This document shows, piece after piece, positions 1 to 9,277 of a DNA stretch of 38,894 nt. Under the pieces are notes generated by a model. The model made no database searches, was not told where the DNA came from, and was given only the letters and a program-made list of their open reading frames with translations. Origin of the DNA: an archaeon (lineage in GTDB: Archaea; Thermoproteota; Nitrososphaeria; Nitrososphaerales; CADDZS01); the NCBI GenBank assembly GCA_021806865.1, contig JAKAPU010000008.1, positions 1 to 38,894 on the forward strand. The letters are read 5' to 3'. A program made the translations under genes and the position numbers. Position 1 is the first letter of the stretch. Every line of letters begins with the position of its first letter.

Positions 1-9
1 CGGGGAATC

Positions 10-1194
10 TTGCAGTCAAGAATCATAGAACGTCTGAGAGATTTCGGCCCCGCTTGGCTCGTGATGATAGCCGACATCGATATTGCGTCCATCATAACAG
101 GCCTGCAGGCCGGATCGGTCTGGGGCTACAGGATGGTGTTTGTCATGCTCGTCTTGGCTGTCCCGTTGTTCTTCGTGCAGGACGCGGCAGGTCGTCTAGG
201 AATTGCATCCGGAATGGGTCTCGGCGAAGCGATACACAAGTTCTTTGGTCGCAGGACTGCCGTGATGGCCGCGCTTCCGATGGGAGTAAGCGATTTTCTA
301 GAATACGTTGCCGAGTATGCTGGAATCGCAGTCGGTCTCTATCTCCTTAGACTGCCAATACTCATGGGCTTGCTAGTTGCATACCTAGTCCATACATCCA
401 TTGTTATCGGAGGGAAGTACAGGCAAGCAGAGTTGGTACTTCTCCCGCTGAGTTTTCTTGTCTTGGCAGGTATAGTGCTGTCAACTTCAGTTTTCCATTT
501 TGAATTGAATGACGTATTTTACATCGGTCTTTCTCCGTTCCAGCCCTACGGAAATCCATCCTTTGACTATCTTCTCGCAGCTAGTATTGGGGCGGTCGTG
601 ATGCCGTGGATGCTGTACTTTCATTCTGGAGCGGATTCGAGAAAGGGAAAGATGCACGGGGCAATGAGGGCTGAGCGCATCGAGACTTTGATTGGGGCAG
701 TTGTATCGGAGGTGTTGATGGTCGTCATTGTCCTGGACGGGATGCACCTTTCGAGCGTCGGCAGCTTTGTAAGCGTTCCAGAGCTCTCAAAGGCTCTCTC
801 GATATTCGGAGAAAACGCATCGCTGCTCATGGGAATAGGATTCATTGCCGCAGGCTTCTTGGCTCTGGTCGTGATTTCACTGGGGTCTGCGTGGGGCGTA
901 CTTGAGGCGCTAAACAAGAGATCTAGGAAATCTTTTCTGACGGTGTACGCTATCGAGAGTCTTCCCGCTGTTTTGCTCGTCTTGGTGTCCACGAGCTACG
1001 TGAACCTTGTGCTGGATCTCATGGTCATATTCACCATAGTAATACTGCCGTCTCTTTATTTTCTCGGTAGATTGGTAACACGCGATGATGTTATGAGAGG
1101 AAACGGCTACAGCAGAACATGGAGTATTGCATTTTGGATAATGTCGGCATTCATAGTAGTGGGCGGGCTCGTGGGTCTAGCTTCGCTGCTCTAA
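10..1194 (+). CDS. NRAMP-family (SLC11-like) metal transporter with altered ion-site motifs
   Basis: Multi-pass membrane protein of about 394 residues, rich in hydrophobic segments throughout. The first segment has the NRAMP layout (GPAWLV near residue 13, QAGSVWGYR near 33) and the sixth-helix region near 193-207 (IGAVVMPWMLYFHSGA) matches the family, whose members import divalent metals with protons. The canonical TM1 motif DPGN reads D-I-A-S at residues 24-27, and the TM6 motif MPH reads M-P-W at 198-200, so the transported ion may differ from Mn/Fe. The first start in frame is TTG at 10, but the frame is open to the window edge, so the true start may lie upstream and the gene may be 5'-truncated here. 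Family placement is firm; substrate is unknown. Confidence 0.8.
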   Translation: MQSRIIERLRDFGPAWLVMIADIDIASIITGLQAGSVWGYRMVFVMLVLAVPLFFVQDAAGRLGIASGMGLGEAIHKFFGRRTAVMAALPMGVSDFLEYVAEYAGIAVGLYLLRLPILMGLLVAYLVHTSIVIGGKYRQAELVLLPLSFLVLAGIVLSTSVFHFELNDVFYIGLSPFQPYGNPSFDYLLAASIGAVVMPWMLYFHSGADSRKGKMHGAMRAERIETLIGAVVSEVLMVVIVLDGMHLSSVGSFVSVPELSKALSIFGENASLLMGIGFIAAGFLALVVISLGSAWGVLEALNKRSRKSFLTVYAIESLPAVLLVLVSTSYVNLVLDLMVIFTIVILPSLYFLGRLVTRDDVMRGNGYSRTWSIAFWIMSAFIVVGGLVGLASLL

Positions 1195-1289
1195 GCTAGC
1201 CAGTAGGTCTAGGCTCAGCCTATTATGGCACAAACCTGCTGCTATCTGGCCCTCACCTGAACTTTCGGCTCAATTAGAGTCCAGAGCCA

Positions 1290-2000
1290 ATCCGCAAACT
1301 CTCTAGCATTCTGGTCTAAGTAGTCTTGCGGGGATACTCGTAGAACCCATCAGGGAGAAGGTGGCTACATAGTTCCTCCAAAGAACTTTGCCGGGATTGA
1401 GAGAGATAGTAACAAAATACTCAGTTCCGCTGATAGTTGATGAGGTGCAAAGGGGATTAGGGTGTGCTGGAAAGATGTGGGGCTGCGAGCTTACAGACAC
1501 GTCTCCAGACATTGTTCTCATCTCAAAGACTATTGGAGGCGGGATTCCGACTTCAATGATGTCGTACCGTCCCGAATATGATGAGAAACTTCCTCCAGCC
1601 TTTCACATTGGCACCTACAGAGGCAATCCACTCGCACTAGCTGCTGGAACTGCAGTTCTGAATATCCTCCAGAAGTACGAATTGCCGCAAAGAGTGATGA
1701 GACTTGGTAGCCAGATCATGACCAGGCTTCAAGAAAGCTTGAAGGATGTTCAAAAGGTCGGCGAGGTTCGGGGTTCTGGATTCATGATCGGAGTCGAAAT
1801 GGTCGAGGATCGGAAGACAAAAGCCTGCCACTCAATTTGCAGCTGAAGCAAGATTGAAGCTGCTGCGAAATGGCCTACTAATGCATACCTGGGCCACTTT
1901 GCGAATGTCTTTCGATTCATGGGACCATTGACAATAAGTGAATCTCTCCTGAACAAGGGCCTCGACATCTTTGAGGATACCTTGATTTCAGCTAAATGAT
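1290..2000 (+). pseudogene. Class III aminotransferase relic (C-terminal half, several frameshifts)
   Basis: Fragments of a PLP-dependent class III aminotransferase (ornithine/GABA-aminotransferase-like) can be read in order but in different frames. AGILVEP at about 1333 is followed by QGEGGYIVPPKN in another frame, then an open stretch from 1388 with LIVDEVQRGLG, the PLP-lysine motif ISKTIGGGIP, YRGNPLALAAG and VRGSGFMIGVEM. After about 1815 the match moves to a second frame (PATQFAAEARLKLLRNGLL) and after about 1885 to a third (YLGHFANVFRF, then GPLTISESLLNKGLDIFEDT) ending at the TGA near 1998. At least four frame changes and no identifiable N-terminal half mean it cannot make a working enzyme. 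The 5' limit is approximate. The relic is clear; the original substrate is not. Confidence 0.8.
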
Positions 2001-2112
2001 CCAACCAAATTGTGAATTCTGGAAGATGTGATTTTGATCCACAATGCAATTCGACTGAAGAGATTCATTTAGGAATATTTGAACCCCGAATAGAATTCAA
2101 AACTTCCGCCAA

Positions 2113-4368
2113 ATGATTAAATGGAATGTCTATAGACGCTCACGCATGCATTCGACGTTACGTTCGAAGTTTAGACACGCAATCAGTCGTACCGCCCAAA
2201 TCGGTATAGTTGTCGTCATAATTATCATAATTGCCGTAGGCGGATATGGTGCTTTTATTCTCAGCAAATCTTCAACCACCACTCCAACCAGTACTTCAAC
2301 TTCATCTTCGCAAAGCACGTCCAGCCAGGCCACAACCTCGAGTCAACAGACATCCCAGTCTACTACACAAAGCACTACACAGACTACCACAACCTCGTCT
2401 GTTCAAGTGCCATCGTCTCTGACTTACGAAACTCTGCAAACAGTTCAATACCTTGATCCACAGGTTTCTTACGATATTTACGGAGCTTCCGTAGAGCAAA
2501 ACATCTACGAGCCTCTTCTTTGGTACAACGGTACTAATGGTTCTACCGTTATTCCGTGGCTTGCTTCGAGTTACACTATATCTTCAGACGGACACAGCGC
2601 CAATTTCACTCTCCGCCAAGGAATAAAATTCGCCGACGGAGAGCAGTTCAATTCGTCCGCTGTTTACTTTGCATACAACAGGTTGCTCATAATGGACGGG
2701 AGTGCGCCACTTGGGCACGGAACGCAGGCTTCATGGATTCTCCAACAGCTCGAGAACACGAGCTTTAGCACCACTTTCAGTGGTTCTCAGCCATATTCGC
2801 AGGCTTGGGCAAACGAGGTGTTGGCGCAGGACTTTGTCCAGATAACAGGTCCTTACTCGGTTACTCTGCACATAATGAATCCGAACGGCGCTTTGCCCTA
2901 CCTTCTCTCAAATCTCTGGGCTAACATTGTCGCTCCTGACTATGTAATGCAGCATGACATTGCACTTTGGAGCCAGCCTTCCAACGGTTACACACTGCCT
3001 TATCCCAACCCGAGCGGAAACGCGACTCAGATGTTCAATCAGTACTACTACGATGAAGTTGCAACATGCAACGCAGGAATCACTCCCAAGGGATGCGCCG
3101 CAACCTATCTCGACGGCTCGTTCCAAGGATCACTCGCAGGGACAGGACCATACACTCTAGTAAGCTACGACCAGTCATCGAACAACCTCGTACTCCAAGC
3201 TAATCCAAACTATTGGGGCGGACCAAACCACATTCAGGCCCAAATAAAGACGATCAACATCAAGTACGTTCCAACCGCCGCAGTAAGGGAGCTCGACCTC
3301 CAAAACGCCGCCAAATCCGGCCAGGCAATGGTGATCGACGTCACAAGCGACCACCTATATGATGTGGCGGACAGGAGTTCTTGGGTCAATAATAACCAGC
3401 TCGTTTCAAGTATTCCAGGAGTCACAATCCATGGTCCATTCACTCAATTCGCGACGCTGTTTGATCCACTGGCAACGAACGTCTCCAATCCCTTCACTGG
3501 AACCTTCTATCAGTTCCAACCATTCGCTGACTTGAGGCTGAGACTAGCGTTCGCGGATGCAGTGAACCTGACCGATGTCAACATCAACATAAACAACAAG
3601 TTGGGATCAGTTGCAAATGAAGTTCTTCCACCAGGTATACCTCCTGAGGGATCTTACAATGCTTCCCTTCAGACTAGATACAGCTACAACCTGACCGAGG
3701 TGCAGAATCTTTTGTTGGCGGCTATGGAGCATCCGCTTACACACTTCACTTACATGAACGGTACAGTCGCAGCACCGGGAGTGTTTAACAACACATTCGG
3801 ATGTCCGACACTGAACGCGCAGGGACAATGTGACCATCCAGTCCCACAGACAGTGACTCTATACTATGCGACCGGTTCGACCGTTGACGAGAACATATTC
3901 ACAGATATTGCGAGCAACATAAACGCTATCAGCGCTACGTACAACATGGGATTGACCGTTGTCGTGACACCAGTGCCTGCAGGTCAACTGACAACTCAAG
4001 CATTTTCGGGACAGGTGTATGCATGGGCAGAATCGTACTTCGGATGGTACGACGACTACCCCTGGTCCACTGACTTCTTAGGTCCAATAGTCGCACCAGG
4101 CGGTATCTACACACTTCCGGGAGGCTGGAACCTGACACAGATGCAGACGTATTGGAACCAGGCTCAAGAGGCAAGTGCTTCTGGAAACCTGACAGGACTG
4201 GCAAAGGTCTCGAACCTGATGGCAGCACTTGCCAACCAGGAAGTGATGGACATCTGGACGTTCTACCCAGCAATCACAATAGTCATGACATCGAACGTGC
4301 ACGGCTTCTACTTCAATCCAGCCCTATACACGACGGGTCAACCGCAGTACTTCGCAACCCTCTACTAA
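2113..4368 (+). CDS. ABC transporter substrate-binding protein, family 5 (peptide type), membrane-anchored
   Basis: Extracellular solute receptor of an ABC importer. Residues 29-51 form one N-terminal transmembrane anchor, followed by a Ser/Thr-rich linker (about 52-97), the usual way archaea tether binding proteins. From about residue 99 a family 5 binding-protein domain follows (LDPQVSYDIYGASVEQNIYEPL; FTLRQGIKFADGEQFNSSAVYFAYNR, residues about 175-195; GTGPYTLVSYDQ; YWGGPN). At 751 residues it is long for the family, with extra inserts. Start ATG 2113 is the longest choice; ATG 2146 is also possible, and no clear ribosome site is seen. It lies upstream of two permeases and two ATPases on the same strand, separated by a T-rich terminator. 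The substrate is probably peptides but is not proven by sequence. Confidence 0.9.
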   Translation: MIKWNVYRRSRMHSTLRSKFRHAISRTAQIGIVVVIIIIIAVGGYGAFILSKSSTTTPTSTSTSSSQSTSSQATTSSQQTSQSTTQSTTQTTTTSSVQVPSSLTYETLQTVQYLDPQVSYDIYGASVEQNIYEPLLWYNGTNGSTVIPWLASSYTISSDGHSANFTLRQGIKFADGEQFNSSAVYFAYNRLLIMDGSAPLGHGTQASWILQQLENTSFSTTFSGSQPYSQAWANEVLAQDFVQITGPYSVTLHIMNPNGALPYLLSNLWANIVAPDYVMQHDIALWSQPSNGYTLPYPNPSGNATQMFNQYYYDEVATCNAGITPKGCAATYLDGSFQGSLAGTGPYTLVSYDQSSNNLVLQANPNYWGGPNHIQAQIKTINIKYVPTAAVRELDLQNAAKSGQAMVIDVTSDHLYDVADRSSWVNNNQLVSSIPGVTIHGPFTQFATLFDPLATNVSNPFTGTFYQFQPFADLRLRLAFADAVNLTDVNININNKLGSVANEVLPPGIPPEGSYNASLQTRYSYNLTEVQNLLLAAMEHPLTHFTYMNGTVAAPGVFNNTFGCPTLNAQGQCDHPVPQTVTLYYATGSTVDENIFTDIASNINAISATYNMGLTVVVTPVPAGQLTTQAFSGQVYAWAESYFGWYDDYPWSTDFLGPIVAPGGIYTLPGGWNLTQMQTYWNQAQEASASGNLTGLAKVSNLMAALANQEVMDIWTFYPAITIVMTSNVHGFYFNPALYTTGQPQYFATLY

Positions 4369-4387
4369 CTAGTAGGGGGCCGGCGTC

Positions 4388-4395
4388 TTTTTTTT
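4388..4395 (+). terminator. Oligo-T terminator after the binding-protein gene
   Basis: Run of eight T residues 20 nt after the binding-protein stop codon, preceded by a GC-rich stretch (GGGGGCCGGCG). Archaeal RNA polymerase commonly terminates at such U-runs. It could uncouple the abundant binding protein from the downstream permease/ATPase genes. Confidence 0.6.
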
Positions 4396-4396
4396 A

Positions 4397-4722
4397 AAGC
4401 TCGGTGTCTGATTCTGGAGAAAAAGGTCTATTGGGGTCGCCACTTCAGTGAATCGAATACTATGCTTCCGAGCAAAAGCAACCAAAACTAAGTATGATCC
4501 CGAGACATTTCACTGAGAATTCTCAGGCCTTGACCTCTGTTGACCGCTACCGTACGCGGCATATCTTGCAATTCACGCGTCGTGTGTTGGTTCGAAAGTG
4601 GTTCGCTGAACCAAGACTAAATTTCCTTTGCTCGTTGAACGAGTTTTTACAAATGAAGCTTACGCGAGACTTTTTGACAAGGGAAGAAAACATTTGCAAG
4701 GTTGCAATATGGTGGGCTTGAC
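4397..4722 (+). promoter_or_regulatory. Leader/intergenic region before the permease genes with two hairpins
   Basis: 326 nt without a credible gene. It contains a perfect 6-bp hairpin at 4599-4613 (TGGTTC, loop GCT, GAACCA) and a second inverted repeat CTCGTT/AACGAG at 4631-4643 followed directly by five T residues (4644-4648). The second resembles a terminator or attenuator placed about 75 nt before the permease start. A GGTGGG ribosome site lies at 4711-4716. Any regulatory role is inferred. Confidence 0.4.
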
Positions 4723-5853
4723 TTGAGGCTGTACGAATACGTACTTCGCAGACTTGTGCTAATGATTTTCGTTCTATTTGCCGTAAGTGTGATCGTATTC
4801 TATCTGACCAGGGGCGTTCTTCCACCTGCTTCAGCCCTTGCTCCTTACATCACTCCAAGGATGAATGATATAACAAAGCTCGTCGAAGCGCGTGCCCTTG
4901 GTGTCGCGACAGCTTCCTGCCCATCTTGGCAGAGTTTCACGAGCGGCGAACCCGGATGCGTAGTCCCACTTTACATACAGTATTTCTCGTGGTTGAAAAA
5001 TGTCTTTGCTGGCAACTGGGGCTTCAGTCTAATTCCCGGAATCGGCACTGGAACCACGACTTGGAACTTGTTTGTTACAAGATTCCCTCTAACAGCAGAA
5101 CTTGCTATAGCGAGCGGTATTCTCACAATCATGATAGCTATACCTCTTGGCATCATCTCTGCAACTCACAATAACAAGGCCCCAGACCATGTCTCAAGAA
5201 TCGTCGCTCTGACAGGGTATTCAATGCCAATCTTTTGGCTCGCTTTTCTGTTACAGATTATCTTTGTGATTTATCTCAGGGTTCAGCATGGGCAGTACTC
5301 ACTCGGTCTACTTCCTTCAAGTGGATTGCTGAGCAGTACATGCGGTATTTGCATTCCGAATCCAGGGACGATTAATACATACACTGGAATGCCGTTGTTA
5401 GATTCAGTACTTTCACTTAACGGAGCGTACTTCTGGGATTCACTCGTTGCTATCATCCTTCCAACGGTAACTCTTGCGTATGGAACTATGGCTGCGTTAA
5501 CCAGAGTCCTGCGTTCAAGCATGCTCGAATGCCTCAAGCAAGACTATATCTTGCTTGCAAGATCAAAAGGAATCGCTGAGCGCACTGTGATATATAGGCA
5601 CGCCCTAAAGAATGCGATGCTTCCAGCGATCACCATTGCAGGACTTATCTTTGCGTACCTTTTGGGCGGGGTTGTCGTAGTCGAATACATATTCGCTTGG
5701 CCAGGAGTTGGTCAGGCAGCATTGCAGGCTTCCTTGTATCTTGACGCAAACTTTCTCGAGCTTTACACTCTAGTTCTTGCACTTATCATAGTCGCAGCAA
5801 ATCTTTGCGTCGACATACTCTATGCGGTTCTGGATCCAAGGATAAGATACTGA
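4723..5853 (+). CDS. dppB: ABC transporter permease, DppB type
   Basis: Inner-membrane permease of the family 5 importer, about 376 residues, with an N-terminal transmembrane helix, a periplasmic-type loop and a binding-protein-dependent transport domain. The coupling (EAA) loop is seen as LLARSKGIAERTVIYRHALK followed by NAMLP, and the family's conserved end DILYAVLDPRIRY closes the protein. I choose the TTG at 4723 because GGTGGG (4711-4716) sits six bases upstream; an upstream in-frame TTG at 4702 would place that site inside the gene. It is first in a tight group with dppC, dppD and dppF. Substrate specificity is not readable from the sequence. Confidence 0.93.
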   Translation: MRLYEYVLRRLVLMIFVLFAVSVIVFYLTRGVLPPASALAPYITPRMNDITKLVEARALGVATASCPSWQSFTSGEPGCVVPLYIQYFSWLKNVFAGNWGFSLIPGIGTGTTTWNLFVTRFPLTAELAIASGILTIMIAIPLGIISATHNNKAPDHVSRIVALTGYSMPIFWLAFLLQIIFVIYLRVQHGQYSLGLLPSSGLLSSTCGICIPNPGTINTYTGMPLLDSVLSLNGAYFWDSLVAIILPTVTLAYGTMAALTRVLRSSMLECLKQDYILLARSKGIAERTVIYRHALKNAMLPAITIAGLIFAYLLGGVVVVEYIFAWPGVGQAALQASLYLDANFLELYTLVLALIIVAANLCVDILYAVLDPRIRY

Positions 5854-5863
5854 GGCGATAAAA

Positions 5864-6820
5864 ATGAAACAACAAAAAACTCAAGAGAGGGAAGAAAAAT
5901 CAGCTATGAAGAAAATCTCTGGAGGCCGGATTGCCGATATCAGGTATTCGCTCCATCTAGCTAGGAAAAATCCGCTCGTTTTGGTAGGCACCATGATTGC
6001 TGTCTGTTCAGTCGTTCTCGCGGCGATCTCGGGTATTCTCGTGAATCCATCGCTATGGCAAGAGAAGAAACTATCGATTAGACTCTGCTGGAACAACCAG
6101 TTCATCAACTGGCACATGCAGAACGTCTACACTTGTCCCGGAACCTACGTCTATCCTCTCGGAACTGACAGTTACGGGCGAGATCTTCTGAAAATGATGA
6201 TTCTCGCTTTGCCTATAGATCTTGAGATCGCTTTTGCAGTCGTCATTTCTGCGTTCTTCATAGGCATAGTTGTTGGTTCAGTAGCTGCTTATGCTGGCGG
6301 AAAATTCGACGAAGGTATCTTGCGAATAACCGACATATTCTTCGCCGTTCCACCTCTTGTCCTTGCGCTAGTCATTCTTACAACCTTGGGTAGGTCATTG
6401 GAAAATTTGACAATTGCAGTGTTGATTACTTGGTGGCCACTGTATGTTCGTCTCGTTAGGTCGCAGGTACTTGCAGAAAAAGAGAAGCCTTACGCGGAGG
6501 CACTCAGGTCGATTGGTGCAAGCAGAATTCGAATCTTGTTTTTGCACATTCTTCCAAACTCGATCTATCCAGTCTTGGTCCAGTTTACATTGGACATTGG
6601 TGGAGTAATTCTAATCTTCTCAAGTCTCATGTTCCTTGGATTCTCACCGAACCCAATGCTACCAGAGTTGGGCAACTTGGTAAACGAAGGAATAAGCTAT
6701 GTCTCAACTGCGCCGTGGCTGATCATATTTCCTGGCCTCGCGATACTGATTATAGCGCTAGGTTTCAATCTACTTGGCGATGGGATTAGGGATATTTTGG
6801 ATCCGAGATTACGCCGTTGA
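5864..6820 (+). CDS. dppC: ABC transporter permease, DppC type
   Basis: Second membrane subunit of the importer, 318 residues, forming a channel heterodimer with DppB. A basic cytosolic N-terminus precedes the first helix (about residues 40-60), a loop with GTDSYGRDLL, and the transport domain with the EAA loop YAEALRSIGASRIRILFLHI then LPNSIYP. It ends GDGIRDILDPRLRR, typical of DppC. The ATG at 5864 follows GAGGCGAT (5852-5859) and starts ten bases after the dppB stop, so translation is probably coupled. Its stop overlaps the first possible start of dppD (TTGA). Confidence 0.93.
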   Translation: MKQQKTQEREEKSAMKKISGGRIADIRYSLHLARKNPLVLVGTMIAVCSVVLAAISGILVNPSLWQEKKLSIRLCWNNQFINWHMQNVYTCPGTYVYPLGTDSYGRDLLKMMILALPIDLEIAFAVVISAFFIGIVVGSVAAYAGGKFDEGILRITDIFFAVPPLVLALVILTTLGRSLENLTIAVLITWWPLYVRLVRSQVLAEKEKPYAEALRSIGASRIRILFLHILPNSIYPVLVQFTLDIGGVILIFSSLMFLGFSPNPMLPELGNLVNEGISYVSTAPWLIIFPGLAILIIALGFNLLGDGIRDILDPRLRR

Positions 6821-7980
6821 ATGGTGGTTTGAAGACCTTCATGGATTCCCAAGAGCAGGTCAAAGATAGTGAGCCAGCACTCGAAGTGAAGAATCTACGT
6901 GTTGTTTTCAAGACCTATGCTGGTGTAGTTAAGGCGCTTGACGGCATTGACCTAACCGTGCACAAGGGCGAAGTCTTGGGTATTGTAGGGGAAAGCGGAT
7001 GCGGAAAATCGGTAACCGCTCTCGCGATCGCGGGGCTTTTGCCTGAGAACGCCGAGATACTGAGTGGACAGGTACTTCTTGGCGGGCAGGATCTCCTCAA
7101 GAAAAGCAAGAAAGAGATCCGTATTGCTCGTCTGAGGGACATTGCGTTGGTGTTTCAGGATCCGATGACGTACCTGAATCCTGTCATGAGCATTGGTTCT
7201 CAAATTACGGAAATCTTTACAGGAAACTTGAAAGTTTATGGCGAGGAGCTCACTAATTCAAGAATCGCAGTTATTGCAAAACTCCTGTCGGCAGAATCTG
7301 ACTCCACAAAAATAGCCGACCTTGAGCACGAAAAGTTGCGATTGCAGGCGATAAAGCCTGGGAAATTGAGCAAGAGCGAAGCAAAGAGATTGGCAAGGCT
7401 TCGTGCGATTGAATATCTGAAGCTCGTTAGGCTTCCAAACCCAGAAAGGATCTTCAAAATGTACCCGTTTGAGCTTTCTGGAGGGATGAGGCAAAGGGCG
7501 ATGATCGCAATGGCCTTGGTTCGCCGCCCGAAAGTGTTGCTTGCGGATGAAATCACGACCGCGCTGGACGTGACGGTCCAGGCACAGATATTGAAGTTAC
7601 TGAAGGAACTCCGTGACAAGATTGATTCTTCGATAATCCTAATCACACACGATCTTGGCGTCGTAGCAGAGACTTGCGATCGAGTGGCTGTCATGTATGC
7701 GGGCAACATAGTCGAGGTCGCAGATGTCTTCGAGATGTTTCAGAACCCGCTGCACCCTTACACTGTGGGCCTTTTTGCTGCAGTTCCAAAGCCAGACATA
7801 TCCTTAGACGAACTTGAGTCAATCAAGGGAAGCGTTCCCAATCTTATCTATCCTCCGAGTGGATGCAGGTTCCATCCGAGATGTTCTCGTGCATTTGAAA
7901 AATGTCCGGCAATGAAACCAAAGATGATCGAGGCTAATCCAAACCATTACGTTGCATGTCTGTTGTACGGAGGCTCTTGA
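6817..7980 (+). CDS. dppD: ABC transporter ATPase, DppD type, with a ~60-residue insertion
   Basis: First ATPase subunit of the importer. Walker A GESGCGKS at residues 58-65, Q-loop VFQDP near 112, signature LSGGM at 220-224, Walker B LLADE at 241-245 and the switch histidine in ITHD near 278 are all present. The C-terminal oligopeptide-transporter domain carries cysteines (GCRFHPRCSRAFEKC). Between Q-loop and signature there is a Lys/Glu-rich insert (about residues 136-197) that makes the protein some 60 residues longer than usual. The start is uncertain: TTG 6817 overlaps the dppC stop, with TTG 6829 and ATG 6841 as alternatives; none has a well-spaced ribosome site. Confidence 0.92.
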   Translation: MNGGLKTFMDSQEQVKDSEPALEVKNLRVVFKTYAGVVKALDGIDLTVHKGEVLGIVGESGCGKSVTALAIAGLLPENAEILSGQVLLGGQDLLKKSKKEIRIARLRDIALVFQDPMTYLNPVMSIGSQITEIFTGNLKVYGEELTNSRIAVIAKLLSAESDSTKIADLEHEKLRLQAIKPGKLSKSEAKRLARLRAIEYLKLVRLPNPERIFKMYPFELSGGMRQRAMIAMALVRRPKVLLADEITTALDVTVQAQILKLLKELRDKIDSSIILITHDLGVVAETCDRVAVMYAGNIVEVADVFEMFQNPLHPYTVGLFAAVPKPDISLDELESIKGSVPNLIYPPSGCRFHPRCSRAFEKCPAMKPKMIEANPNHYVACLLYGGS

Positions 7981-7981
7981 C

Positions 7982-8998
7982 ATGGATCCCGAGTATATTC
8001 TCGAAGCAAAAAATCTCTACAAATGGTTCCCAATCAAGAGCGGGCTTTTGGGAAGAACAACGGGAAACGTTAGAGCCGTAGACGGGGTTTCATTTGGAGT
8101 TAAGAAAGGTGAAACCATGGGCCTAGTTGGCGAGTCTGGTTCTGGCAAGACGACTTTGGGCAGAACAATAATGCGATTGACCAACGCTACAAGAGGCGAA
8201 CTTTACTTCGACGGACAAGACATCACCAGACTTCAAGGTCGTGCTCTAAAGCCATTCCGCAGAAGGATACAAATGGTGTTTCAGGATCCTTACGCGTCTC
8301 TGGATCCGCGACAGACGATAGGCTCTACTCTAACGGAGCCGATTAAGATCCACAAAATTGGAACAAAGCAAAGTGCATACGAAACAGCTGAAAGGTTAAT
8401 CGATACTGTTGGTCTAAATCCAGATCATCTTTCACGGTTCCCGCACGAGTTCAGCGGAGGACAAAGGCAGAGGATCGCAATTGCAAGGGCACTTGCAGTA
8501 AATCCAGAATTTCTCTTACTCGACGAGCCCACCTCCTCTCTCGATGTCTCCGTTCAGGCGCAGATACTGAACTTGCTAAAGAATCTGCAAAGGAGGTACA
8601 ACCTCACATACCTTTTCATCTCCCACAACCTATCGGTAATCAGACACATGTGCGATCGAGTCGCAGTTATGTACCTCGGAAGAATCGTCGAGATCGGGGA
8701 AATGAAGACAATTTATGAGAATCCGAAGCATCCGTACACTAAGGCTCTTCTTTCCTCTGTGCCGAATCCTGATCCGACTAAACGCAAGGAGTTGGTTGTC
8801 CTTGAAGGCGATGTCCCCAGTCCAATCGACGTGCCGAGCGGTTGCAGGTTTAGGACGCGATGCGCCTATGCGACGGAAAAGTGCTCTACCGAGTTTCCTC
8901 CAATGGTTGAGATTGAGCCGGGCCACTGGATCGAGTGTCACTATAATATAGAATTCAAAACGGAAAAGACACTGGATGCTGCTACTGTAAGTTCGTGA
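7982..8998 (+). CDS. dppF: ABC transporter ATPase, DppF type
   Basis: Second ATPase of the importer, 338 residues from ATG 7982, chosen because GGAGG (7969-7973) lies eight bases upstream. Walker A GESGSGKT is at residues 50-57, signature FSGGQ at 147-151 and Walker B LLLDEPTSSLD near 168-178. The C-terminal Cys-containing domain (GCRFRTRCAYATEKC) matches its DppD partner. The dppD stop is two bases before the start. Its TGA abuts, with no spacer, the stop codon of the convergent gene at 8999. Confidence 0.94.
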   Translation: MDPEYILEAKNLYKWFPIKSGLLGRTTGNVRAVDGVSFGVKKGETMGLVGESGSGKTTLGRTIMRLTNATRGELYFDGQDITRLQGRALKPFRRRIQMVFQDPYASLDPRQTIGSTLTEPIKIHKIGTKQSAYETAERLIDTVGLNPDHLSRFPHEFSGGQRQRIAIARALAVNPEFLLLDEPTSSLDVSVQAQILNLLKNLQRRYNLTYLFISHNLSVIRHMCDRVAVMYLGRIVEIGEMKTIYENPKHPYTKALLSSVPNPDPTKRKELVVLEGDVPSPIDVPSGCRFRTRCAYATEKCSTEFPPMVEIEPGHWIECHYNIEFKTEKTLDAATVSS

Positions 8999-9268
8999 TT
9001 ACCTGAAAATAGCTAGCGCAAAGACTACTCCGAGAATCACTAGAATGAAGGCGACTAAGGGTAGAAGAAATGTTTCAAGAGATGCTATTGCAAGCGCGAT
9101 GTAATCTCTCCACTCGAGTTTGATGTTTTCGTCTTGCTCCGATGCTTTTGCTGTACTGCTAGATATATCGTCTTCCCATCCCCAGTTCCCGTAAGCGTCT
9201 CTTTTCCTTCTCTTTGCCAAGTAAACGCCCACTCGGTATCGCAATAGAGATTCTAATAATTGTTTCAA
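8999..9268 (-). CDS. Small C-terminally anchored membrane protein, unknown function
   Basis: 89 residues. The N-terminal part is cytosolic-looking, basic (YLAKRRKRDAYG near 17-28) then acidic, and one long hydrophobic helix occupies about residues 57-88, so it would be a tail-anchored protein. No family recognised. It starts at TTG 9268, nine bases after the stop of the 149-residue gene upstream, so the two probably form an operon. Its stop codon touches that of dppF on the other strand. Confidence 0.6.
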   Translation of the reverse strand: MKQLLESLLRYRVGVYLAKRRKRDAYGNWGWEDDISSSTAKASEQDENIKLEWRDYIALAIASLETFLLPLVAFILVILGVVFALAIFR

Positions 9269-9277
9269 GCGTGGAAA

